DNA of 64,000 nt from NCBI GenBank assembly GCA_018398585.1, contig JAGTTD010000011.1, positions 15,429,346 to 15,493,345 of the forward strand, in the 5' to 3' direction. The position numbers were made by a program, and so were the translations under genes. This document shows, one piece after another, positions 1 to 13,000 of this stretch. The DNA is from Simmondsia chinensis (lineage: Eukaryota > Streptophyta > Magnoliopsida > Caryophyllales > Simmondsiaceae). How positions within the stretch are numbered: the first letter of the stretch is position 1; every line of letters begins with the position of its first letter. The notes beneath the pieces were generated by a model. That model did not search any database, had not been told where the DNA came from, and saw only the letters and a list, made by a program, of their open reading frames with translations.

Positions 1-936
1 GAATTGAAATTCCATTGTTTGGCTCATCAACTGAATTGGAGGTTAGAATTATAATTACATAATGATTCAAATCATCAAGAGTTTTCGGTTAATTGAGTTA
101 GAGTATTTCCAGTTTTAGGTCAACTATGGTTGGATTTTGGTTGGAGCGGTTCACATTGCATTCAAGTTTTTATGGTCGGAGCGATTCACTTTGAATTTGA
201 GTTATTCGAGTTTTGAGTCAAATCGGGTCAAGTATCACGCCAGATCATTGGGTATTCAAGTTATCTCGGATCTCCAATTAATCAAATTAGGTGTTTTTGG
301 GATTCAAGCTAACTATGATCGGGTTTGAGTTTATTTAGGTCATTTCATGCTCAAGTCATCTTAGTTTTGGGACAAATGAGTTGTCTCATTTCAAATTTCG
401 ATCATCTTAGGCTGAATTTGAGATAGGTTGGGTCATTTTGGGTATGGGACATATTAGTTTTGGGTTAATTTGGTCAGGTTATTTCCACTTCGGCTCAACT
501 TATTTACATCACATTCAAATCAAGTAGTTTCATTTTCTGGATTTGAATCATCTCGAGTTTCAGGTCAATCAGGTTGGGTCACTTTGGATTTTGAGCTAAG
601 GTGATTTCAGTCATTTAAAGTTCAAGTCGTTCGAGTTGGATGATTTTGAGGTTCAGGTCAAATTTTAGGTTGTGTTTAAGTCTTTAAATTTTGAGTCATC
701 TTGGATTTAGGTTAATCAAATAGGGTCGTTTTGGTTTTTAGGTCAATGGAGTTAATATGGAATTGCAATTCCTTGTCCCCACCCTAAGGAATTGGAAAGT
801 ATGATTTTAAGTTAAAATCCGATTCCATGGAATTGGATAGTGGAATTGTCATTCCAATTTTAATAGGTGAACCAAATAGCAGAATTGGAATTTTGGGCCC
901 AATTCTAGGCTCCAATTCCATGCTCCGAACAAAGCC
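1..936. mobile_element. Partial non-autonomous DNA element, cut by window start
   Basis: The right end (about 760-936) is rich in AATTCC/GGAATT motifs and finishes with the complement of AGGCTTTGTTCGG, a terminus style seen in plant MITE-like elements. The interior is degenerate repeat sequence with no coding potential. The left end lies outside the window, so inverted repeats and target duplication cannot be tested. It abuts the solo LTR at 937. Assignment to a superfamily is inference. Confidence 0.35.
60..760. repeat. Degenerate low-complexity repeat array
   Basis: A T/G-rich stretch made of loosely repeated units built on words such as GGTCAATTTGGGT, TTTGAGTTCAGGTCA and GGGTCATTTTGG. Units are diverged and of uneven length, so this is not a clean satellite. 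Similar text occurs at 26890-27640 and, more briefly, near 42840-42970. The short reading frame at 137-328 follows this repeat and is not taken as a gene. Confidence 0.5.
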
Positions 937-2621
937 TAAGAGATTTAAGCCATGTTAATGGTTTGAAAGATTATAAGGGATCTAAGAACAAAGTTAGCAA
1001 CAGTGCAGAATCGAAAGTTGAGAGCAAGTGTTCAAAGCGCTTAATCACAATGAGTAGAGAGCAAAGAGCGAAAAGCAAATTTTCAAAGCCCTAGCCACTT
1101 TATTTATAGACATGCAGGAACAACAAAGAAAGGTGAAACATCAAATAGTGCTCTCTTGAGCTCCCTATAGCGGTTGGGGGTCAAATCAAGTAGATTTACC
1201 CGTTGGAAATTTGAAATTACCAATGGCTAAAATGGGGGCATTTGTTTACACCTAAAACTCGAGGGAGTTGGACGACGCTATTTTGAAGTAAAGTGTCACA
1301 CGTTTATCACATGGGGCCATCCTCGAGGGATGCAAGGCTTTTAGATGTTACAACAACGGTGTCTCGAGCCCAATTGCTTGAGGAGTTTAAACCCTTTTAA
1401 GGGTATCAGTCACTCGAGGTGGTTGAAGAGGTAAAATAGGCTCGAGCTCGAGGGACTTCCTAGAAGGCTGCAAGACTGGTTGTTCTAAAGCTCGAGGAAG
1501 TTACTTGGAGTGCAATTCCAGATACATGAGCCTCAAGCCTATCCAACAGAATGTGGGGCATCCAGAAGGAACTCCAACAAGATATGCGGACGTAGGGCTT
1601 CCAGAAAGACGCTTAAGCGCACAAATTTAGGACATGTTCATTGCCCATTTAGCACGCCAAAGAGGCTTTGAGGCAAACATGGAGAGGAAATGTCGGGGGA
1701 TTAGGAGGCAACAATTATTTCCGTTTTCTATAAATAAGAGACACTATTGTAGTTGTACAGTGTCCAGCACCACCATACAAACTTCTTTAAGTTTCTTTAC
1801 AACACACTTGTGCTTTTTACCTAGGAGTACTGTAACTTAGCCTAGCTTAGCTTAGCTTAGTGTAATGTAGATCTTCACTGTACTTACTTTCTTCAGAGTA
1901 ATACGGTTCTTCGGATTTCATGTATGAACTTTTTGTTTTAATTTGTTCCCACAATCGACGAGTTGAAAATTGAAGCATTGGTTTAAGGCTTTAATGACCA
2001 AGGCTTAACCTTTGATTGCATTAATTCATCTTAACACTGGTGTCATTAGGTTTGTGTTATTATTGAAGGGTTTGACAGCCAAGGCTTGACCTTGATTACG
2101 TTGGTCCTCATCCAGTAACCCAGATATGATTTGCACCATCTTAATCTTGTCCAATTCTAACTCATTCGAGTTATTACAAGTCAAGGGTGGCAGGCCTAAA
2201 AATCTGATTGACTTGGGCTTATGAGTGGACTGCTGAACTCTTGAATTTCTCTCCATCCTAGTTTTTAACTTTTAGGTCTACGAGGAAATGTGATTGCTGC
2301 TTTGCTCCATCACTGTAACTGCCACTTGAATTAGGTTCATATCCTTTTACTTTTCTATCAAATATATATAAAAATTCACAAAAATATAAAAGTCTCCTCA
2401 ATTGGAGTATAAGCAGAATCCACAAGTTAATTGCAAATTGAAGTTGGATTCACCAAAAGCACCATCTCTTTTCCTCGAAAAGGTGAGTGGTTGAGTTCAA
2501 ACACGTGCAGTTCGGAATTCAAGTTTGCTCCCACATCGCCGCGAGTCCTTTTTTGCAAGTTTGTTTGATTTGTGTTTACGGCGGCCACATTCACACACTT
2601 AGCAAACATAAAGAGCAAACA
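937..2621 (+). repeat. Solo LTR, Tat-type Ty3/gypsy
   Basis: This block is the diverged reverse complement of the LTR at 45352-47038, over nearly the same length (1685 versus 1687 bp). Shared landmarks include the run ending GAGCAAACA here against TGGTTGCTC there, and the TATTTATAGA region near 1100. It starts TAAGAG where the other copy implies TGAGTG, and ends in CA. No internal region follows, so it reads as a solo LTR, in the opposite orientation to the element at 45-58 kb. The flanking five bases do not match, so it is old or its edges have decayed. Confidence 0.7.
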
Positions 2622-3489
2622 GAAGGCTCCTTATATCAGTGTTGACTTAACTCTCGATTTAATCCTCGATACTTCGATCACTTGCGCTTCGGCCTTTAAG
2701 AAAGTCTTGGCCTCTCTTGGTGACTCGAGGAAGGAGGAGAAGACAAAAATGGACAACAAGTATCAAGAAAAATAAATCCTCCAACTTTTTATAGGTGTGG
2801 TGTGCCCTAGGTGATCGATTGACTGTTTACAGTAGCCGCCCTAAACAAATGCCGATCAATCGGCCTTGAAAGCCGAATCTTGACCTGACGAGTCCTTTTT
2901 TTCCACACTCGGTCGGGTTTCTCAACGTAGTCTCCAACTTTCTCCATTTTAGCTCGTTCTTCACCGTTTTTCAAAATGTCTTCACTTCAACACGTATCAA
3001 GCCCGAATACACCTAAATTATGCCATACCACACATGTAATAGCCGAAAATATCGTAGGAATGTGTTATAAAATATATAAAATATGAGACACATTAGATGC
3101 CTATACAAAATCCATAATTAAATAGATGGACCTCTATTAGCAAAATATGATACGACAATTAAACATAATCTAATATGTAGGGGTTCATTCCACTGCATGT
3201 ACGAAAATTTTGGTCAAAATTTTGTTGACTTACAAAAAAATAAAGGATAATTTTCAATCATAATAGCTATAGCAGAAACATAACTTGTAATAAATGATAT
3301 GGTATAATCAATAATTCAAAGGTTAAAATGACAAATTTAACATAATATTGAATATAAATATTTAATTCATTGTAAGTATTATTTATTTTTAATATTAATA
3401 AAAATAAAAATATAGATATATATTATAATACATGTATCATATGTACAAAATTAAAAAAAAAAAGTGCATTATATTATGTTATGGTCAAT
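2622..3489. other. Intergenic DNA, nothing recognised
   Basis: From 2622 to about 3000 the sequence is unremarkable and unassigned. From about 3050 to 3540 it is strongly AT-rich with short A and T runs. No coding pattern, RNA gene or clear repeat boundary was seen. It is the upstream flank of the gene starting at 3828. Confidence 0.5.
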
Positions 3490-3827
3490 AATATATGAAC
3501 ACCCACTTCAAATGAAAAAAAGTATAAATGTAAGTCTTATGCGAAATTTACGGGGTGAGAGCGATAAGTGGCCCACCTAACCAAAAAAAAAAAAAAACCC
3601 TTAAATTGGGGGGGTGGCGTGACAAAAAGGACACAATGCGGTAAACTCTATTTGACCACGCAGTGCCACCGTCCCTCCCATATTCTCCGCTTAAACACGA
3701 AAATCGAATTAGCTCTCTTCGTAAATTACATCAACTACGAGAGAGAAATTGCATCAACGTGTTATTCCTGTTTGAAGATTCGTCGAAAATTGCGTGTCTC
3801 ACATCTCGCCAGTCGAGAGCTTCGTTC
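3490..3827 (+). promoter_or_regulatory. Putative promoter and 5' UTR of the SMP-domain gene
   Basis: The AT-rich flank gives way here to a more balanced sequence that leads to the start codon at 3828. An AATATATGA-like stretch near 3489-3498 could act as a TATA element. The transcription start cannot be placed from sequence. A 13-base A run at 3585-3597 may be transcript or promoter DNA. This is positional inference only. Confidence 0.3.
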
Positions 3828-4019
3828 ATGGCGATGCTATCTTTTACTGTGGGGTTCCTTCTTGGCGCCTTTGCAGTTCTACTTGCGGAAACCGTCGGGA
3901 TTCTCTATTTGATCCGTCGATTGGCGAACAAGACTAAGTCAATTGAACCATCTGTCTCTGATTCTCCACCAGATTGCATTCATTCGCGCCATTCGATTTT
4001 TTCTATTTACCAGAAGCAG
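3828..4019 (+). CDS. SMP-domain gene, exon 1
   Basis: Encodes residues 1-64: the start codon, the N-terminal membrane anchor and a short polar stretch ending IYQKQ. It ends in phase 0 at a CAG/GTTTTT donor. A second ATG six bases downstream would drop only two residues, and the first is the simpler choice. Confidence 0.9.
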
Positions 4020-7000
4020 GTTTTTCTTTGATTTTGCTTCTGTTTTCGTTTATTAGACCTTTATTTTTCTTCATTTATGGAAATTAATGTGAATATGATG
4101 CAATCCAACTCAAATCCCACACACAATAGTTTTGTATTTTTATTATATTATTATAAGTATGATAATTACAAGTAAAGGGGAGAGAGGATTAGAGAAGAAG
4201 ACATAAGGGAGAGAGACTTCTTAACATTCCAAAATCTAAATATAACATAATCCTCTCATCTTATTTATATTAAGCTCATGATGACGTGGCATGGTGACAT
4301 GGCCAATGCGGGACCTGAAGCTGGTTGATGACGTGGCAGTCGGGAATATTTGTATCAATACCCCTCAGCGACCTGACCCTTGTCCCCAAGGGTCAAACTG
4401 AGGAAAACGGAGTTGAAGATTGTAAATAAATTCCCTAATGCATCGGTCTCGATGACAAATGTCTTAGAGAAGTCAGGCAAAGCCAAGACAGAAGAGCTTG
4501 TCAACGCGCGTTTCCGGCGATCAAAAGCAGATGCAGCATCAGAGTTCCACTGAAAATTTTCCTTCTGAACAACTAGGTCAAGGGACGAGCTATAGCACCA
4601 TACTGAGATATAAAGCGGGGTTGGAAATGTGTACGAAAAGCAATCTTGTGAACATCATTAGCGCACATACAAAGTTGCCAATAACTTGACTGAAGATCAA
4701 TTTTTTGTAAAATATGAAGCGTCCCCTAAATCATCCAATAATTCCTCAATGATACAACCCATATCTGGGTCTGAATGCCGCGCTTGATATAACTTGGCGG
4801 AAAACTCAAATGAAGTGGAAGATTGAAACATAATGGTACAATAGCTGGGTTTGAATGCCACCCCTGATATAACTTGGCGTGAAGCTCATACGAAGTGGAA
4901 GATAGAACCATACGTAAAATCTCAGCACCAGAGAGATGAAAGAGGGCGTCAGTGGTACCACTTTTTGTCCCTTTCAATGAATTCGCCGGTCGGTGAGAAG
5001 GGAGCCCAACCGGTTCAGCAAAAACATCCACAAAACCCTTATAGTGTCTTCCAACAATGGCTTTGATAACATCTAATGGAGGATTATGCTCTATCCTTTC
5101 AACCAAACTCTTCTCTTTCATTAGTTGGGACAACTGAGGCTCTGGAAACTTCATTAGCTTTGGCTTTACAGCATGACAATCAAATGATATACTAAAGTGC
5201 TGTTGGTTTGCTCCTTCATGTAAATGCACCTTACTATTTATAGGCTCAAGCACCATAGCTACCTTATCCTTTGATTCTTTAGAGCTTGGTAGTTCTGGAG
5301 TACCTTCCTTTACACTAGAAGGTTGCTTTAATGGCATATCACTCGGCTCGTTGTGCTCAAATGTAGCAGGAAGTATGACCTTTGGTTCCATCTCAATAAC
5401 TTCATGGTGTTGAGATATTGAATGTCTAAGACACAACATTGATCATACATGTGTCTTCCATGCAAGTACATGAAGGCTAAATTGGCACTCCCTATCGTAC
5501 AATAGCTAACATGAGCCACAACCTCAATAATAGAAGACGAGATCACTTCGATTCTATCAAGAACACCACAAGGACAAAACACTTGGGAAAGAACATACTC
5601 ATTTATAAGGTAAAGAAGCTTTGAAACTTTTATCAAGAGTGCAGCATCTTTAAGAGACTTGACTTGAACGGAATTTGAGTTGAACAAATGTGGAATTTCA
5701 TAGTGTGACATTTTGTCGAACACCAATACTTGAAGTTCTACAATTCAGATTCAAATCCTCAAATTCAGACCTTAAAAATACAAGTCATACCTCGAAAATT
5801 AAATTTGCAACTCGTAAGCAGCAACCTGGCAATAGATGATCAAATCTCAAAGCACGTTGAACACCTTCAAACAAAATCAAGCCACTTCTCATCTAGACCA
5901 AATGATGCAATCCAACTCAAATCCCACACGTAGTTTCAGCAACAATAAGCAAAAATGCAATCAAATACCAAGACTCGCTAGCAATAACTTTGTATTCGTA
6001 TTATATCACTATAAGTGTGATAACTACAAGTAAAGATAGTATACTAATAGGATAGTATTGAAGAAAGGGGAGAGAGGATTAGAGAAGAAGACATAGGGGG
6101 GAGAGAGAGAGTTCTAAGGGAGAGGGAGAGAGAGTTCTTAACATTCCAAAATCTAAACATAACATAATACTCTCATCTTATTTATATTAAGCTAATGATG
6201 ACGTGGCCAATGCGGGACCTAAAGCTAGTTGATGAAGTGGCAATCGAGAATAGGGATGGCAATGGGGAGGGTACAAACCGCTACCCGCGGGTACCCGCCC
6301 CGTTTGGGGCGGGTACGGGTATAAGTGGGGCGGGTAGTGGGTACAGGTTCGGTGTACCCGCCCCGTACCCGTCACGGGTATGGGGTGGGTACGGGTATAG
6401 TTTTGTACCAGCCCTGCCCCGCTCGACCTCATACCCGCCATACCCGCTTTATTTTGTGCATAATTAACCTTTAAATTAAAAAAATACGTGTTTAAATTCA
6501 ATAACCCAAATTGTTTATCAATGTTATAAAAAAATATAATTGATTTTTAAAAGTAGTATTAAATAACTAATATGACCCGGTATAGATAATCGTTTTCTAC
6601 GCACATTAGAGAGGGTACGGGGCGGGTAATGCATACCCGTTGGATACCTGCGGGTAATGGGGCGGGTACGGGTATGAGTTTGTACCCGTTGGGGCGGGTA
6701 CGGGTATCCATTTCATACCTGTGGCGGGTAATGGGGCGGGTACGGGTAGAGGATTTGGGTGGCGGGTACGAGTATGGAGGAGACACCCCCCGTACCCGCC
6801 CCGCCCCATTTCCATCCCTAATCGAGAATATTCGTATCAGAATAGGTGAAGAGAGAGTGAACCCCAAATCGGAAAGTGTTACCAATCTAACTATGAATAT
6901 CGAATTTAAGCTAAATTTAGAGAGCAAGAGGCAGAGAAAGGAGAGAAGCAAGGGTTTCGGTGTTGGATTCTTTCCACATATAGCTATTGGATAAATTGGG

Positions 7001-10000
7001 CACATGGGTAATCAAAATTGTCAACCTCAAGACGCTTGAGGCTAACTCAAGATGAGGGCAAGATAAAATTTGAACCGACTTACAGAGGAATTTCAACTGA
7101 AAGCCTCGAACTGAACACTATAGACCTCGAATTAAAACAAAGGGACTCGAGAAAAGATAATTAAAAGACCTGAAAAAAAAAAGATTCAAAGTAGAAGGAT
7201 TGAACAGAAGGAAGTTGCTATGCCTTGGAGTTCATGACTGCCCCAAGTTGTTTATGCCCCCACTATGGTATAGACGGGATGGTTAAGCACTCCGACTCCC
7301 AGGGTTAACACAGCACCCAACATAGGAGTGTACGCTTGGGTGATGTGTTGGAGAATCCCCTAATTTTCTCAGTAACCAGAGTAATAAAGAAGAACTTAGA
7401 GAGAATTAAAAAGAAGAAGAAGAGTATGATTTATGCTTTCTCAATATATTGAACAATGCCCAAGGCATGGCGAAAAAACTTAACGTTTAAGCAACGACAA
7501 TTATGGAACGTGGGCATGGAATCCGGCCTTAATTGGGAAGGTGGGTGGATATGGAGCAAAAATTCCAGCCACAACTAAGGCAACAACGTTTATAGAAAGA
7601 GTGGGCAATTACATTGTCAAAACGCAAGCTTGAGCTCGAGTTTGTAGCCTGGAGCTGAAACCCGAAATAACGGACAAGCCTCGAGCTTAAAGCCTCAAGG
7701 TTGTCAAAGAGAAATCATCTTGAGCTTGAGCAGATGCCCTCGAGCTCAGTCCAATGAACTCTCCTCGAGTTCATTTAAGGCAACTAAAAAAGCACAATGG
7801 CTGTAAACATAAAGGTTCAGGTCGGAAAAAGTTCACACTACACCACAACGAGTTGGCCGGCACGGCCTGGGGCGGCGAGGCATGGCACGCGCACACGCGT
7901 GTGGTCGACTAGGCCCACAAGACTTTACCAAGTACAAGGACAAGGACAAGAGGGCTTTTAAAGTGGCTTTCCCTACTCTAGTTTTTTTATGTGGGATTCT
8001 AGACCTTGAACAACAAGAACGAAACTAAAGCACACTACCTCCAAAATCCAACAAAAACATCCATGGCTATTTATAGCCAAACTACGCGGGAGAAGCTACA
8101 ATTAAAAAAAGGAAAATTAAATTTGCTTTATAGATTTTTTTGATATGTGTCCAGATTAAGTATATGGGCCTAAAGTAATAGGATAATCCAATATGAAGTA
8201 GAGCAAGCCTGGCCCAAGAAGGGTAGCAAAGTCTATATGTAAAGGCTGTGAATTGTAATAGAGGCATGCATTTTTGGTATGCTAGGGCATGAATTCTGGT
8301 ATGGGGAAGTGGGAAACAAACTTTGGTATTCTTCCTCCATAGGTGGGCTAGACATAACCTAAAGTAATCCAAGCAACTGTTTGGGGGCCCCTGAATTAGG
8401 AATTGTGTTTTTAGAGTCACAATTGCTAATATTCATAAATTTTTTGATTAAAAATTTTGTAATTTGTTGTATTCATGTTTGCAGTTAAGAAAATGTTTTA
8501 GATAGAAAAAAAAAAAGAGATAATATTAAGAGAGAAAGAATGTACAAAGGGTTAAGGACAGGATGATCTCAAAATTACAAAATGCAACCATAAAAACTAT
8601 AAACTAATAACATAAAGCCTTCCAATCCCTTTTGCAAATCTACTAAAGCTATGTTAGCAAAGCCTTCACAACTAGAGATTTGCTAAAAATGGTCACCTTC
8701 TTCCATAGAGTCGGTTCCCAAAATAATGCTGAAAAATAAAAAAATAAAAAAAATAATGCTAAAAAATAAATATTTACCAATCTACTGTTGAACCGCGTTT
8801 TATAAACGCGGTTATACTAAACCGCGTTCAAAAAATGCGGTTATATGTAAAAATAACCGCATCAAGAACAAAAATTTATATAGGGCATGAACCGCGTTTA
8901 TAAGACGCGGTTTACTATCATATAAAACGCGTTTAGTAAACGCGGTTATAATGCTTTATGAATTAAACAACATAAATAACAAACTAATAGATATATATAA
9001 ATAATGAACTACTATATAAAAAATAATATAAATAAAACATAAATAAATGTTCAAAAAAATGAAACATAAATAAATATTACCGTGATATATTTCACTGCTA
9101 CTAGCTGCTAACCGAGCCTCGTGCTCCTTTTTCATCTTGCATGTCAATACATTATGACATTTTCTCTTACAGAATTCACGTGTGACCTTTCGTGTATAGT
9201 CATTTCATCCATTTCATTTTGAATTCGTTTCGAGCGTGGGCGTCCTTGACTTCAAGACTTATCTTGTACAATGATATGAACCGCGTTTTAAAGACGCGGT
9301 TTAGTCACATATGAACCGTGTCTTAAAGACGCGGTTTATCTTCGAATGAACCGCGAACGCGGTTTATGTTCAAATGAAACGCGTCTTTAAGACGCGTTTT
9401 ATAACTGGAAAAAATTAATTCGGTTATTTTTGGAGTGAACCGCGTTTTCTAAACGCGGTTCAACAGTAGATTGGTAATTATTTATTTTTTGGCATTATTT
9501 TTTTTATTTTTTTATTTTTCAGGATTATTTTGGGAACCGACTCTCTTCCATAAGAAATTAATTGGTGTATGCTGATCTTTAAAGATCCTAGCATTCCTTT
9601 CAAGCCAAATTCACTAGAGAATCGCAATCGTTATTTTTATTGGACTGAGCTCGAGGCATGTGCTCAAGCTGAGTTGGGCTTGGAATGACACTTGGGCTTA
9701 GGCCCATTCCCTGGTTGCGGTGTAGCTACCGATGCTACCTGGCTTGGGTTTTGTTGGCTTCATAGTCCTAGGTCATTTCTTGGGGCGCATCAAAATCATT
9801 GATGGGCTAAGTAAAGTTGGGAATGAAGGTTTGCTGTAGTGGTAAAACGTAACCAAGGTTGAGGCACAGGTGAAGAGGTGTAGGTTCAGATCCCCATTGT
9901 AGTAGAGTTTTTGAAGTTGTTGATCGTCTAATTAAATCAGGTGATTAAAAGACACGGAAGGAGAAGACATTGAGGGTCGTTTTGGTTGGAGGCAAGTTGT

Positions 10001-13000
10001 GTTCCATTCCATTATTATTCCTTGCTTATATGAATAAATACTGATTATATTTTGAAGGGAGAGCACCTTTCCTGTATTGATGAAAATCACTTCGTCCTAA
10101 GAATAAAGGAAGTCATTCTCTTTAGGATCACTATTGTTCACCCACCCTTAGGCTCAAGCTTTTCCCATCCAAGTTCAATCTCAAACGTACAACAACAGTA
10201 ATAGCCCAGTGGCTCAAAGAGGCTCCCGCCAAGGTGGGGTCTGAGAGGATAAGATGTACGTAGGCTTACCTCTACAAGGTCTTACCCTGTAAAGAGGCTA
10301 TTTCTAAAGGGCCCCCAACCCTAAAAAGAATCGTACTCTGTCAAATGAAAGTTGAAATAGAGACAAAAGATGTAATTGTTTAAGCATCATCACAAAACCT
10401 TACCTGAAGAGCTGATTTGTTGTCCAACAGGAGCATCCAAATAAGACCCTATAAGTATTATCAACACTACTGAACTTTAATTTGGGTCCATCATGATCCG
10501 AGCTCTCCCCAAAATTAGCACTCCATGACTTATCTTCTGACTTGAGTCTTATAGGTGGCAACCTTGGCAATTTCTCTGTGTGACTTCTGGAAACAAGTAT
10601 TGAGTCCAAATTATCGAAATATTATTCGTCACATATCCCTTCAAGCTTAGCAAGATATAAAGATTTTCCAACCTCGTCCACCTACTCTATAGTTGATGCT
10701 TTGACATCATCCATACTCGATTTCCTTGTTTTTTGAACATTTTGTCTTGATAGAATATTTTATCCTTTGTTCCAAAAATACAATTGGGACCTCTTACTAG
10801 AAAATGGGAGACAGTCTTGGTAGAACATTTTGTCCTTTGTTCCAAAGATGACTTAGGAGCTTCCTCGTTCTCTGACCATAGGTCTTCCACCAAGCCATCT
10901 CTAGACTTGAAAATGTTGTTTCTCTTCTGATGGTTAACATCCTCAAGCTCAATCCTATTGCTTTTGTTATCGTTTTGGACTATGTTGGCTTTACTAGTGC
11001 TTGTCAGCCAAGATAGTTCTTTTCTATGGTGAAAACAGTCCCTTCTGTGGATTTTAGATCAACTTCATCCATATTAGCTACCTCACCCATCTTAAACTTT
11101 GACTATCCAGAGTTCTTAAGTTCTATATGGGATTGTTCTTAGTTTTAACACTATTTTGAGAGAAGTCACCTCGGCCATTATTTTGCTGGAATTTCCAAGA
11201 ACATGAATTAGGGATAGTATCCTCTGAACTTTTAGAGAAAGAGAAACTTTTCTCAAATGCCCTACTTGCTCCATTGCCTATAGTCTTCTATTTGCCGCCA
11301 GTGCCAATTCTTGCAGTTCCACACTATTTCTTTCACAATAAGCTCTTTGGAAGCTTCAACATTACAATAAGAACTAAACTCTTTATTGTTAATGATCACT
11401 CTCTCAACATTTGCTTCTTCAACCTTCTTGCCTGTGCCCTTGGCACTGACAGTTAGTTTCTGAAATCCATTTATATCTAAAAATCCATTTACATCCAGGT
11501 GGTTCCTCAATTCACTGTGCAGAGCTTCTGCCCTCGAAAACCATTCCTTTGCAGAAACTCACAACGCCAACCGTGCCAGCCTCGTCCATATTGAACTACC
11601 AAAGAGCGATATGTAGTTACTGAAGTCCACCCTTTACTAAACTTGCAAAGGTCAATTTCAAATAAGAACATACATATCCAACAATCAACAAAGAAGTGCT
11701 TGTTCTGGGACCTTGGTTTACACATGTACCTGAGCAGTAGCACAACAACGACAAGAAACCATATGCCCCAAGGGCGCCCTGTCGCGGGATGAGCGCAGAT
11801 CACCCGTGCGGCGTCCAGGCCTCCTAAGGTTAGGGCCGGGCCAGCCTACCCCCTATGGTCAACAAGCAGCAATATACCTCTGAAGAGACGAAATACATGG
11901 CACACTAGGGAACGTACCTGCATATAACACATGCGCATTAGTACTGGACAGGCTAAGGAGACCCTGTATAGCATATGTCTGCTTATTGAGCACAGGGGAC
12001 AATGTCAGCCAAAGGCGGACCGTGACACTCTCCCCCACCCAATTCCGCAAACGTCCTCGTTGCGGGTGACGGTACTGCCCATCGTCGCTTCCTTGCATCG
12101 CCAACAGCCTTGATTGGTCACGGGACGACCACAACGTCGTCCCCTCTAGCGTGACAAATCTGACATGCCATTGACACTCACCCAGTGATAAGCAGTGTGC
12201 TCAAAGCACCACCTGCCAACTCCACACACTGTAGTGCGCCATGTACACGTCTCGCGCGAACAACACTTGTTCACACTTCTCATAAGCTCCACACTGCACC
12301 CCAAAGGATTGGCTCAATCTCCATGCAGCAAGCCCGCCACGCTGCGCCTTCCGCCACACTCGGAACGCGAGCCACTCCGCCCATACAAAGTGCTCCCCAC
12401 AAGGAGTTTCCTTCCCCAAGGACAAACCCGCTTGACGCACCTGGGACGCAGGCAACTCGCTTGCAAGGAGTGTCCAACACCACGGACAAACCCGCTCCCA
12501 ACATGGCCGCTTACTCACGTATCATGAGCCTCGCTCTGATACCACTTGTCACGGGATGAGCGCAGATCACCTGTGTGGCGCTCAGGTCCCCTGAGGCTAG
12601 GGCCGAGCCACTCTACCCCCAATGGTCAACGAGCAGCGATATACCTCTGAAGAGACGAAATACACGGCATATTAGGGAACATACCTGCATACAACATATG
12701 CGCATTAGTACCGGACAGGCTAAGGAGACCCTATATGGCATATATCTGCTTATTGAACACCGGGGACAATGTCAGCTAAAGGCGGCCCGTGACAGCCCGC
12801 CATAGCAGGGTTGGGGTACGCTTACTCTTTTAGGGTGGTACCCTAAAGGGAGGCTGTGTCCAAGGGCCCCCATCTCTAAAAAGCAAAAACAAAACAATAA
12901 AGCAACAATAGAGTAACAATAAAGCATGCAAGCAACAAGCAAGAATAAGGTGACTGCATTAGCAAACATGTAAGATAGGGGTGCTCTAAGCTAGCTTCGT

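Larger units (their letters stand above)
4096..6839 (-). mobile_element. Small non-autonomous LTR retrotransposon (LTR-D) with RRM-like reading frame
   Basis: Bounded by the perfect 5-bp duplication GAATA at 4091-4095 and 6840-6844. The LTRs (4096-4357 and 5903-6839) start TGATGCAATCC and end GTATCA. The second is enlarged by a hAT MITE. Minus-strand orientation is suggested by CTGAGGGG, a possible polypurine tract, just inside the left LTR; no clear primer site was found. The 1.5 kb interior holds a broken minus-strand frame with an RRM-like region and a gypsy-like [12 protein letters not shown] segment. Integrase and a full reverse transcriptase are absent, so it must have moved with borrowed enzymes. 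Confidence 0.85.
11780..12794 (-). mobile_element. TRIM (miniature LTR retrotransposon)
   Basis: Two equal 248-bp LTRs (11780-12027, 12547-12794) bound a 519-bp interior. Ends are TGTCRCGGG and CGTGACA. GCTCTGATACCA at 12533-12544 is the complement of a TGGTATCAGAGC primer site next to the right LTR, and CTCTCCCCCACCC at 12028-12040 is a polypurine tract read on the minus strand, so orientation is minus. Interior frames are cysteine- and proline-rich composition artefacts. It sits inside the 3' tail of RTE-C. GCCC occurs on both sides, but a clean 5-bp duplication is not visible. Confidence 0.85.

Noticed and set aside
6187..7005. Several frames on both strands with GTRY/PVPAP-like repeats.
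   Set aside because: Products of GGGTACGGG repeats in the hAT MITE.
12185..12559. Overlapping 105-124 residue frames on both strands.
   Set aside because: They lie in the GC-rich interior of the TRIM, overlap on both strands and show no domain.
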